A stretch of 64,000 bases of DNA, from the NCBI GenBank assembly GCA_036340235.1, contig JAYYZE010000029.1, positions 3,008 through 67,007 on the forward strand, given 5' to 3'. Within the stretch, counting starts at the first letter, position 1, and every line of letters starts with the position of its first letter. The position numbers and the translations under genes were made by a program. Below are positions 1 through 8,488 of the stretch, in pieces. The notes below the pieces were generated by a model, which was not told where the DNA came from, did not search any database, and worked only from the letters and a program-made list of their open reading frames with translations. Source of the stretch: GCA-2862585 sp036340235 (GTDB taxonomy: Bacteria > Bacteroidota > Bacteroidia > Flavobacteriales > UBA7312).

Positions 1-2269
1 ATCCCTTATGTGCCAATGATATAATGGACTGAGGACCTGGCTTGTGAACCAAGTAAATTGTTTTTCCCTCAATGGGAAGCATTGGAATGTTTTTATTAAT
101 ATTAAGTTCATCCCCCCCCCACTTGTTCAAGAAGTTTAGCTTGGGCATTATTTGCTCTTTGGTCATATCACCCACCACAACAATACTAGCCAATGTGGAG
201 TTGTATTGTTTGTTGTAGAATTCCTTAACATCAGAAAGTTTTAACTTTTCAACCCCTTTGACAGTTGGCATAGTTCCTCTAATTGTCTTTCCATACAACA
301 CTTTCATCATGGCTTCTTGAGCCATGCTTTGCGCCGATTTTTTGCTGTTGTTGATTGACTCTTTTAATTGTTTTTTATTTCTTTTAAAATCCTCTTCATT
401 GAATGCAGGATTGAATAGCTTTTCGTCTAACAATTCAAGGGTTTGATCAATATTAGATACTATGCTAGAAATATAAATACTAGATGATCTGCCTGAAGAA
501 TTAAAGGAAATAGAACTTCCAAGATTGTCTAATTTTTCACTGATCTCTTCAGTGGTATACCTTGAAGTACTTTCGTTAAGCACCATAGCAGTTAGGTCCG
601 AAATACCCGCTTTTTTTAGGTCGTCTATGAGAAGGTCGCCACCTTCAAGAGTGATTAATATATCAACCTTTGGAACTTCTTCATTTTTAGCACCAATAAC
701 AGGAACCGAAGTCCCTCCCTCACTAGCTATTGAATTAATATTTGTTTCATAATAAACAGGTATTTTAACTGTTTTTGCTTGACTTGGAACAGGACGCAAT
801 GAACGATCGAAATTATCAACAGCTTTATTATAAACTAAACCCTCATACTGGGCGTCTTTCTTAAATGGTACATGAGCAAAAGGATTGATACTTTTTACCG
901 AGTCTTCAGAACCAAAAGGTAAAGGGAAATAGTCAATCCCTACACTTTTTCTGTTTTTTATGTATTTGTTGTATACTCGCTTAACATCTTCGAGAGTTAC
1001 AGATTCGTAACGCTCTATTTCTTTGCTAAAATTGTAGGGCTCATTATTATTCACGTCCATAAGGTAGGCCCACATAGTCAATTGCGAAGCTTTTCCTTGA
1101 ACACTTGAAAGACCATCAATAATTTCAGAACGTGTCGTCGCTTTAAACCTATCCAGTGATTCTTGGGTAATATAAGGATCAAAATTATTGATAATTTCGT
1201 TAACTTTATGTTCTGTTTCAGCAAAAGAAAATTCAGGATATGAAACTACTTGGATCATGAATTCACCTGTTAACTCTGAGCATGGGTGCATAGCCATAGC
1301 TTGTACGGCTTTTTCGGTTTTGACAAACTCTTTGTAAAATTGGGAACTATTATTACCTCCCATCATATCGGCCAAGGCATCAAGCGGTGCTTCGTCTTTG
1401 TGATAATTTCCAACTGTTGGATAAACAAATGCAGCCAGTGGGAAATAAATTCTGTCTGCAAATTTTCTGTATTTATTTTGAGGAAGAATTACTCTTGGCA
1501 CTCTCAATTTTCGGACTTCCTGCCCTCTTGGAATTGAACCAAAATACTTTTGTGTTAGCGCGATAACATCATCTGACTTTACATCACCAGAAACAACTAA
1601 ATAGGCGTTGTTAGGCCCATACCATCTCAAAAAGAAATCTTTAAGCTCATTAACAGTAACTCTATCCAAGTCGTCAACATAACCAATCACTGGCCATGAA
1701 TAGGGATGTCCTTTGGGATAAAGTATCTGGTCTTTAACTTCCCATAGCATTCCGTAAGGAACATTGACTTGATTTTGCATTTTCTCGTTTTTTACGGCGT
1801 CTCTTTGGTTTTCAAATTTTTCTTGGGTAACAGCATCCAATAAAAAGCCCATTCTATCTGCTTCTAGCCACAGGGCGGTTTCGAGTTGATTACTAGGTAC
1901 TGTTTGGTAATAATTTGTTCTATCTCTATTGGTAGTACCATTCATGGTTCCACCACTTTCCGAAATAATTTTAAAATGCTCGTCATCACCCACATTTTCA
2001 GAGCCTTGAAACATCATATGCTCGAAAAAGTGTGCAAAACCAGTCATTCCAATTTGTTCTCGGTTTGAACCAACATGATAAGTAATCTCAACATGAACTA
2101 ATGGATCGGAATTGTCTTCGTGTATTAAAATTGTTAATCCATTATCAAGCGTCCATACTTCATATGGAATATCGTATTTAGAGTTTTTAGCAACTTCATG
2201 AATTTTGGTTTGAGAAATACAGATAGTAGAAGTGAGAACCAATAGTGTAATAAAGAGTAAATTTTTCAT
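1..2269 (-). CDS. M16 family zinc metallopeptidase, 3' end cut off by the window
   Basis: The reading frame is open from an ATG at 2269 down to the window edge, giving at least 756 residues with no stop, so the C-terminus lies outside. It begins with a Sec signal peptide (MKNLLFITLLVLTSTICISQ), which places the protein in the periplasm or envelope. The inverted zinc motif HxxEH is visible as HFFEH at residues 80-84, within the usual GFAHFFEHMMFQG context of the insulinase/pitrilysin family. The length fits the two-module M16 proteins of about 900 residues common in Bacteroidota, with one active and one inactive half. Such enzymes degrade peptides; the substrate here is unknown. It lies downstream of gyrA on the same strand with a gap of about 100 bp. 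Confident for family, not for substrate. Confidence 0.93.
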   Translation of the reverse strand, partial: MKNLLFITLLVLTSTICISQTKIHEVAKNSKYDIPYEVWTLDNGLTILIHEDNSDPLVHVEITYHVGSNREQIGMTGFAHFFEHMMFQGSENVGDDEHFKIISESGGTMNGTTNRDRTNYYQTVPSNQLETALWLEADRMGFLLDAVTQEKFENQRDAVKNEKMQNQVNVPYGMLWEVKDQILYPKGHPYSWPVIGYVDDLDRVTVNELKDFFLRWYGPNNAYLVVSGDVKSDDVIALTQKYFGSIPRGQEVRKLRVPRVILPQNKYRKFADRIYFPLAAFVYPTVGNYHKDEAPLDALADMMGGNNSSQFYKEFVKTEKAVQAMAMHPCSELTGEFMIQVVSYPEFSFAETEHKVNEIINNFDPYITQESLDRFKATTRSEIIDGLSSVQGKASQLTMWAYLMDVNNNEPYNFSKEIERYESVTLEDVKRVYNKYIKNRKSVGIDYFPLPFGSEDSVKSINPFAHVPFKKDAQYEGLVYNKAVDNFDRSLRPVPSQAKTVKIPVYYETNINSIASEGGTSVPVIGAKNEEVPKVDILITLEGGDLLIDDLKKAGISDLTAMVLNESTSRYTTEEISEKLDNLGSSISFNSSGRSSSIYISSIVSNIDQTLELLDEKLFNPAFNEEDFKRNKKQLKESINNSKKSAQSMAQEAMMKVLYGKTIRGTMPTVKGVEKLKLSDVKEFYNKQYNSTLASIVVVGDMTKEQIMPKLNFLNKWGGDELNINKNIPMLPIEGKTIYLVHKPGPQSIISLAHKG

Positions 2270-2372
2270 ATTTTTAGATTATGTAGTTCGAAAGTTTTGT
2301 TGGTAATATCAAACAAAGAAACGATTTTATTAAATATTTATTTCGAAATTAACGTCTAATTCCAATTCTATA

Positions 2373-4859
2373 TTAGCTATTTGTGCCTTCAACGTTGGTT
2401 TCTTCACAATTTTCTTCTACACTAGCAGCAGGCACTTTGGCAACTGCGGCAATGGCATCCTCGTCTCTAAGCTTGATGATTCTTACACCCTGGGTGGCAC
2501 GACCCATTTGTCGAAGAGTTGAAACAGAAATACGAATTGTGATACCAGATTTATTGACAACCATTAGATCGTTTTCATCGGTGACATTTTTTAATGCTAT
2601 TAACTGCCCAGTTTTTTCAGTCACATTTATAGTTTTTACACCTTTTCCTCCCCTGTTAGTAATTCTATAATCCTCAATACCGGAGCGTTTACCATAGCCA
2701 TTTTCAGAAACAACCAATACATCTGATTCAAAATCATTAATACATATCATTCCAATAACTTCATCTTTTTCAGAGGAAAGACTAACGCCTCTAACACCGG
2801 ATGCAGTACGTCCCATTGGTCGTACTTTCTCTTCTTCAAATCTAATGGCTTTTCCAAACTTAACGGCTAACATGATTTGAGAGTTTCCTGTTGTCAACTT
2901 GGCTTCTAACAGCTGGTCATTCTCTCTAATAGTGATGGCATTAATTCCATTTTGTCTAGGTCTTGAATAAGACTCTAAAGACGTCTTTTTAACAATACCT
3001 TTTTTAGTACACATCACCACGTAGTGACCGCTGACGTAATTTTCGTCTTTGAGATCTTTGGTATTAATAAAGGCCATGACTTTATCGTCGGACGGTATGT
3101 TAATCATATTCTGGATGGCACGTCCCTTAGATGTTTTTGACCCTTCAGGAATTTCAAAAACCCTTAACCAAAAACATCTTCCTTGTTGAGTAAAAAACAA
3201 CATGTAGTCATGGTTGCTCGCCACAAAGATATCTTCTAAGAAGTCTGCGTCTCTTGTGGTAGCTCCCCTAGATCCAATCCCACCCCTGTTTTGTGACTTA
3301 TACTCGGCAAGTTTAGTTCTTTTGATGTAACCCATGTGTGAAATAGTAACCACTACTTCTTCATTTGGAATCATATCTTCTATTCTAAAATCGCCACCAC
3401 CATATTCAATGGTTGAACGCCTCTCATCACCATACTTTTCTTTAACTTCAACAAGTTCAGTTTTGATTATTTCCATTCGCAAGTCCTGATCAGCAAGTAT
3501 ATTTTTCAATTCGACGATAGTTTTCATAAGATCGTCATATTCTTCTTTGAGCTTATCTCTTTCTAATCCAGTTAACTTCTGAAGTCTAAGGTCTAAAATA
3601 GCTTTTGCCTGAATTTCGGACAAATTAAAAGAACTCATTAGATCATTTCTAGCATCTTCAGGTGTTCTTGACGAACGAATAAGTGAAATGACATCATCAA
3701 GATTATCAATTGCAATTAGTAGTCCCTCAAGTATGTGTGCCCGTTTTTCAGCCTGCTCAAGTTCAAATTGAGTTCGTCTCGTAATAACCTCATGTCTATG
3801 GTCAACAAAATGACTAATCAACTGTTTGAGATTTAGTTGTTGAGGCCGACCATTTACTAGTGCAATATTATTAACACTAAATGACGACTGTAGTTGTGTG
3901 TATTTGAATAATTTATTTAGAACAATATTTGGAATGGCATCACGCTTTAACTCAAATACAATACGCATACCATTTCTATCAGATTCATCACGAATATCAA
4001 AAACGCCCTCTATTTTTTTGTCATTGATGAGGTCAGCGGTTTTCTTAATCATTTCCGCTTTATTTACCATGTAAGGAATTTCTGTAACGATAATGGCTTC
4101 TCTGTTGCCCACTTCTTCAAATGCGGTTTTCGCACGCATGACCACTCTTCCCTTACCTGTTTCAAATGCGTCTTTCACACCTTCGTAGCCATAAATAATA
4201 CCACCTGTTGGAAAGTCAGGTGCTTTTATGTGTTGCATTAATTCACTAATTTCAATATCACGGTTGTCAATGTAGGCAATCGTAGCATCAACTACCTCAG
4301 AAAGGTTGTGGGGCGCCATATTTGTAGCCATACCAACGGCAATTCCTGAAGTACCATTACATAACAAATTAGGAATTCTGGAAGGAAGAACTACTGGTTC
4401 TTTTAAAGTGTCGTCAAAGTTGAGTTGATAATCAACCGTATTTTTTTCAATGTCAGAAAGCAGTTCTTCAGCTGTTTTTCTTAGTCGTGCTTCTGTATAT
4501 CTCATAGCGGCAGGACTATCGCCATCAATGGAGCCAAAGTTTCCTTGCCCATCAACTAGCATGTACCTAAGAGACCATTCTTGTGCCATTCGCACCATAG
4601 TGTCATAAACAGAGGTATCACCATGAGGATGAAACTTACCCAAAACTTCCCCAACAATACGTGCTGACTTTTTGTAGGCTTTGGTCGAAGTAACCCCCAG
4701 TTCGTGCATACCAAACAACACCCTTCTGTGTACAGGCTTTAAACCATCTCTTACATCAGGAAGTGCTCTAGAAACAATAACTGACATTGAATAATCTATG
4801 TACTTAGATTTCATTTCCTCTTGTATGTTGATAGGTATGATTTTTTCTCCTTCTGCCAT
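2373..4859 (-). CDS. gyrA: DNA gyrase subunit A
   Basis: The 828-residue protein is the breakage-reunion subunit of DNA gyrase, which with GyrB introduces negative supercoils using ATP. The catalytic tyrosine is Y121 in AAMRYTEARL, and the quinolone-determining region reads HPHGDTSVYD at residues 77-86, so the position equivalent to E. coli Ser83 is Thr82. The C-terminal beta-pinwheel has a GyrA-box-like element, NRGGKGVKT, which favours gyrase over topoisomerase IV. The acidic, Glu/Asn-rich tail is variable. The ATG at 4859 begins MAEGEKIIPI, a typical GyrA start. It is divergent from clpC across about 180 bp and is the only large gene of its transcription unit before the M16 peptidase. Confidence 0.97.
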   Translation of the reverse strand: MAEGEKIIPINIQEEMKSKYIDYSMSVIVSRALPDVRDGLKPVHRRVLFGMHELGVTSTKAYKKSARIVGEVLGKFHPHGDTSVYDTMVRMAQEWSLRYMLVDGQGNFGSIDGDSPAAMRYTEARLRKTAEELLSDIEKNTVDYQLNFDDTLKEPVVLPSRIPNLLCNGTSGIAVGMATNMAPHNLSEVVDATIAYIDNRDIEISELMQHIKAPDFPTGGIIYGYEGVKDAFETGKGRVVMRAKTAFEEVGNREAIIVTEIPYMVNKAEMIKKTADLINDKKIEGVFDIRDESDRNGMRIVFELKRDAIPNIVLNKLFKYTQLQSSFSVNNIALVNGRPQQLNLKQLISHFVDHRHEVITRRTQFELEQAEKRAHILEGLLIAIDNLDDVISLIRSSRTPEDARNDLMSSFNLSEIQAKAILDLRLQKLTGLERDKLKEEYDDLMKTIVELKNILADQDLRMEIIKTELVEVKEKYGDERRSTIEYGGGDFRIEDMIPNEEVVVTISHMGYIKRTKLAEYKSQNRGGIGSRGATTRDADFLEDIFVASNHDYMLFFTQQGRCFWLRVFEIPEGSKTSKGRAIQNMINIPSDDKVMAFINTKDLKDENYVSGHYVVMCTKKGIVKKTSLESYSRPRQNGINAITIRENDQLLEAKLTTGNSQIMLAVKFGKAIRFEEEKVRPMGRTASGVRGVSLSSEKDEVIGMICINDFESDVLVVSENGYGKRSGIEDYRITNRGGKGVKTINVTEKTGQLIALKNVTDENDLMVVNKSGITIRISVSTLRQMGRATQGVRIIKLRDEDAIAAVAKVPAASVEENCEETNVEGTNS

Positions 4860-4939
4860 GTTAAAAAAATTAAAATTTATAATTAAAGGTAACGAATTTA
4901 ATTAATCAACTTAATGTTGTAGCTAAAAAAAACCAATAA

Positions 4940-4964
4940 TTATTAACAAGAAAATTGTTGATAA
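4940..4964. repeat. Short inverted repeat in the gyrA-clpC divergent intergenic region
   Basis: TTATTAACA, a 7-base spacer and TGTTGATAA form a 9-bp inverted repeat with one mismatch. TTATCAACA (the right arm on the minus strand) differs by one base from the DnaA box TTATCCACA. It could be an operator for either divergent gene, a pair of weak DnaA sites, or chance in AT-rich DNA. No perfect TAnnTTTG promoter box was found for either gene here; the nearest minus-strand match is TACCTTTA at 4884-4891. Confidence 0.35.
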
Positions 4965-5039
4965 ATCGGCATATTTTCAATGAAGCTCATTAGAATGTAA
5001 TTACTAATTTGCTAACTGAAAACTTCAATTAAGAACACT

Positions 5040-7595
5040 ATGGATTCTAAATTCTCCCAACGCCTAAATGATGTCATGAGCTACAGCCGTGAAGAGGCAT
5101 TACGCCTAGGTCATACTTCAATTGGGCCTGAGCATTTTCTTTTAGGAATAATAAGAGATGGCAAAGGATCAGCAATTATGATTTTAAAGGCTTTAGAAGT
5201 TGATTTATTGGCTTTAAGAAAAGTTATTGAAGCCTCAATTAGAAGCAACGAAACTAGTAATTTTTCCAACAGCAACCATTTAGAGCTTAAAAAGCAAGCC
5301 GCAAAAGCGGTAAAACTTGCTAACCTTGAATTGATGGTTTTCAAAAGCTCTGAAATCAGAACCATACATTTATTGCTATCTATGCTCAAAGATTCTGATA
5401 GTGTGGTCACCTTATCATTGAAAAAATTTAATGTAGACTATGAAGCGGTTAAAACGGAGTATAATTTTATGCAAAATGATGTTGCTAACAATGATGATGA
5501 ACTAAACATCTCCTCTCCTGGATTTAGTAGTAGTAGTGATTCGCATTCCGATGAAGAAGAGTTTTTCAGCAACAAACCAAAAAACCCAACCAAAGGAAAT
5601 AAAAAATCTTCCACACCTGTACTCGATAATTTTGGTAGAGATTTAACCAAAATGGCTTCAGAAGACAAATTAGACCCTATTGTTGGAAGAGAAAAAGAAA
5701 TAGAGCGAGTAAGCCAAATTCTGAGTCGCAGAAAAAAGAACAACCCTATACTCATAGGTGAACCAGGCGTTGGAAAATCGGCTATTGCTGAAGGACTAGC
5801 GTTACGAATTATTCAACGTAAGGTATCTCGTGTACTTTTTAACAAACGTATCATTTCTCTAGATTTAGCCGCATTAGTAGCAGGCACTAAATACAGAGGG
5901 CAATTTGAAGAGCGTATGAAAGCCATTTTAAATGAGCTTGAAACAAACATTGACATCATATTGTTCATAGATGAAATCCATACAATTGTTGGTGCTGGTG
6001 GCGCCTCCGGATCTCTTGACGCTTCAAATATGTTTAAGCCTGCTTTAGCAAGAGGTGAACTGCAATGCATTGGAGCAACTACACTTGACGAATATCGTCA
6101 AAATATTGAAAAAGATGGTGCACTAGAAAGACGTTTTCAAAAAGTGATTGTTGACCCTACCAATTTGGAGGAAACTCTTCAAATTTTGAAAAATATCAAA
6201 GAACGTTACGAAGAGCACCATAATGTCACTTACACAGATGAAGCCCTGGAAGCATGCGTTTTATTAACCAATAGATATATGAGCGATCGTCACCTGCCAG
6301 ACAAAGCTATTGACGCTTTGGATGAGGCAGGCTCAAGGGTACACATAAATAATATCAATGTTCCAGAAAATATTCTTAAACTGGAAAAAGAATTAGATCA
6401 TATCAAATCAACCAAAGGTCAAGTTATAAAAAAACAACGATTTGAAGAAGCTGCCAAACTTAGAGACGAAGAAAGGCAAATAGAAAATAATCTAAAGCAA
6501 GCCAAGTTACTTTGGGAGGAAGAGTTGAAAAGTCAACGCGAAACTGTTGACCATGAAAATGTTGCTGAAGTGATTGCCATGATGACAGGCATTCCTGTTC
6601 AAAGAGTTGCTGAACAAGAAAGCAAGAAGCTGGTCGACATGGAAGAAGAACTGAAAGGAAAAGTCATTGGACAAGATGGAGCTATCAGTAAAATTGTAAA
6701 AGCAATAAGGCGTAATCGAGTAGGTTTAAAAGACCCAGAAAAACCAATCGGCTCCTTTATATTTATGGGACCTACTGGAGTTGGAAAAACTCAGCTTGCA
6801 AAAGAGTTAGCTAAATTAATGTTTGACACCAAAGAGTCTCTTATTAGAATAGACATGAGCGAATACATGGAAAAGTTCGCTGTTTCAAGATTAGTTGGAT
6901 CTCCTCCTGGATACGTTGGTTATGAAGAGGGTGGCCAACTTACTGAAAAAGTACGTCGTAAACCATACAGTATTGTCTTACTTGATGAAGTAGAAAAAGC
7001 TCATCCAGAAGTATTCAATTTACTTTTACAGGTTTTAGACGACGGGTTCATGACTGACAGTCTTGGTCGAAAAATAAATTTCAAAAACACCATAATCATA
7101 ATGACCTCAAATATTGGATCGCGTCAACTTAAAGACTTTGGTCAAGGAGTTGGCTTCTCAACAAATGCAAAAAAAGAGTCTTATCAGTCTGATTCAAAAG
7201 GGGTTATTGAAAAAGCACTAAAAAAAGCATTTGCACCAGAATTTCTAAACAGAATTGATGATGTCATTATGTTTAATACGCTCACCAATGAACACATTCA
7301 CGAAATAATTGATATTGAACTAGAATCCTTATACAAACGTATTGACTCTCTTGGCTACACGTTAAAGCTAAGTCCAAAAGCAAAGGATTTTATTGCCGAC
7401 AAAGGGTTTGACTCTCAGTTTGGTGCTAGACCATTAAAAAGAGCTATACAAAAGTACTTAGAAGATGCACTGGCAGAGGAAATTGTAAATTCAAACCTAA
7501 AAGAAGGCGACACTATTTCAATAAGCCTAAACGATAGTGAAACAGAACTAGAAGCTAGTATATCAAAGCCTAAACAAAAGACCAAAAAAAAGTAA
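5040..7595 (+). CDS. clpC: ATP-dependent Clp protease ATP-binding subunit ClpC
   Basis: This 851-residue HSP100 AAA+ unfoldase feeds substrates to the ClpP peptidase. A Clp N domain with two repeats occupies roughly residues 1-150, followed by an acidic, Ser-rich linker. AAA1 has Walker A GEPGVGKS near residue 240 and AAA2 has GPTGVGKT near residue 577. A middle coiled-coil with a UVR-like stretch (EEAAKLRDEERQIENNLK) identifies ClpC rather than ClpB, whose M domain is much longer. The tail is Lys-rich. The ATG at 5040 is the only sensible start. It is a single-gene unit converging on fabI, 36 bp away. No mcsA/mcsB/ctsR neighbours are present, as is usual outside Firmicutes. Confidence 0.96.
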   Translation: MDSKFSQRLNDVMSYSREEALRLGHTSIGPEHFLLGIIRDGKGSAIMILKALEVDLLALRKVIEASIRSNETSNFSNSNHLELKKQAAKAVKLANLELMVFKSSEIRTIHLLLSMLKDSDSVVTLSLKKFNVDYEAVKTEYNFMQNDVANNDDELNISSPGFSSSSDSHSDEEEFFSNKPKNPTKGNKKSSTPVLDNFGRDLTKMASEDKLDPIVGREKEIERVSQILSRRKKNNPILIGEPGVGKSAIAEGLALRIIQRKVSRVLFNKRIISLDLAALVAGTKYRGQFEERMKAILNELETNIDIILFIDEIHTIVGAGGASGSLDASNMFKPALARGELQCIGATTLDEYRQNIEKDGALERRFQKVIVDPTNLEETLQILKNIKERYEEHHNVTYTDEALEACVLLTNRYMSDRHLPDKAIDALDEAGSRVHINNINVPENILKLEKELDHIKSTKGQVIKKQRFEEAAKLRDEERQIENNLKQAKLLWEEELKSQRETVDHENVAEVIAMMTGIPVQRVAEQESKKLVDMEEELKGKVIGQDGAISKIVKAIRRNRVGLKDPEKPIGSFIFMGPTGVGKTQLAKELAKLMFDTKESLIRIDMSEYMEKFAVSRLVGSPPGYVGYEEGGQLTEKVRRKPYSIVLLDEVEKAHPEVFNLLLQVLDDGFMTDSLGRKINFKNTIIIMTSNIGSRQLKDFGQGVGFSTNAKKESYQSDSKGVIEKALKKAFAPEFLNRIDDVIMFNTLTNEHIHEIIDIELESLYKRIDSLGYTLKLSPKAKDFIADKGFDSQFGARPLKRAIQKYLEDALAEEIVNSNLKEGDTISISLNDSETELEASISKPKQKTKKK

Positions 7596-7613
7596 TTGCA
7601 CTGGACTAAACAC

Positions 7614-7652
7614 AAAAAAACTGAGTATTTCCTATTTTTTAAGGAAAGACTC
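7614..7652 (-). terminator. Intrinsic terminator of fabI
   Basis: A 10-bp stem with one mismatch (GAGTATTTCC at 7623-7632 with GGAAAGACTC at 7643-7652) is followed on the minus strand by a run of seven T (7620-7614). The stem overlaps the last codons and stop of fabI. Confidence 0.6.
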
Positions 7653-8447
7653 CAATACTTCTTCACTTACTCCTGTGTTGGAGAATCCCCCATCGTGGAA
7701 CAAATTTTGCATTGTAACAGATTGTGTCAAATCAGAAAACAATGAAACACAATATTTCGCGCAGTCATCAGCTGAAGCATTACCCAAGGGCGAAATTTTA
7801 TCCGCGTAATTGAAAAACCCATCAAAACCCTTGACCCCACTTCCAGCAGTAGTGACTGTCGGTGATTGTGATATGGTGTTTACTCTTACCAAATTTCTTT
7901 TTCCAAAGTGATAACCAAAACTTCGTGCTATGCTTTCTAAAAACGATTTATTGTCAGCCATGTCGTTGTAGTCAGGAAATGTTCGTTGTGCTGCAATGTA
8001 TGAAAGTGCCAGTATTGAACCTTTGTCGTTCATAGCTTCTAATTGCCAAGCGGATTGCATAACCTTATGAAAAGATATCGCTGATACATCAAGACCTTTT
8101 AAAGTAAAATCATAATTTTGATCCGTGTAGTGCTTCCCTTTCCTTACATTTACTGACATCCCTATGGAGTGCAATATAAAATCAATTTTACCTCCAAGAA
8201 GTTCCATTGACTGCTTAAATAGATTATCAATATCTTCAACATTGGTAGCATCAGCAGCTATAACTTTGGAATTAGTTTTTTCAGCTAACTCATTGATAGT
8301 ACCCATTCTTAGAGCTATTGGAGCATTTGAAAGAACAAAAGAAGCACCCTGTTCATGGCAATGTTCTGCTACTTTCCAGGCTATGGATTTGTTATCAAGC
8401 GCACCAAAAATAATTCCCTTTTTTCCTTTTAGTAAATCATTTGACAT
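7632..8447 (-). CDS. fabI: Enoyl-[acyl-carrier-protein] reductase (NADH), FabI
   Basis: FabI performs the last reduction of each fatty-acid elongation cycle, turning enoyl-ACP into acyl-ACP. The protein is 271 residues when started at the ATG at 8447 (MSNDLLKGKKGIIFGALDNK). An in-frame upstream extension to 8492 exists but would start before the likely promoter and is not expected for the family. The cofactor loop GIIFGALDNKSIAW and the catalytic residues Y150, Y160 and K167 (SYIAAQRTFPDYNDMADNK) match the Y-x6-K pattern of FabI. It follows recN by about 40 bp but has its own promoter box and a terminator. It is the usual target of triclosan-type inhibitors. Confidence 0.95.
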   Translation of the reverse strand: MSNDLLKGKKGIIFGALDNKSIAWKVAEHCHEQGASFVLSNAPIALRMGTINELAEKTNSKVIAADATNVEDIDNLFKQSMELLGGKIDFILHSIGMSVNVRKGKHYTDQNYDFTLKGLDVSAISFHKVMQSAWQLEAMNDKGSILALSYIAAQRTFPDYNDMADNKSFLESIARSFGYHFGKRNLVRVNTISQSPTVTTAGSGVKGFDGFFNYADKISPLGNASADDCAKYCVSLFSDLTQSVTMQNLFHDGGFSNTGVSEEVLESFLKK

Positions 8448-8473
8448 AATAATAGTATTATTTGAAGTTTTGA

Positions 8474-8481
8474 CAAATATA
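8474..8481 (-). promoter_or_regulatory. Bacteroidota -7 promoter box (TATATTTG) for fabI
   Basis: A perfect TAnnTTTG on the minus strand lies 26 bp before the fabI ATG, predicting a leader of about 23 nt. No convincing -33 TTG is seen. It overlaps the spacer after recN and supports the 8447 start over the longer frame. Confidence 0.5.
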
Positions 8482-8488
8482 AATGTTT

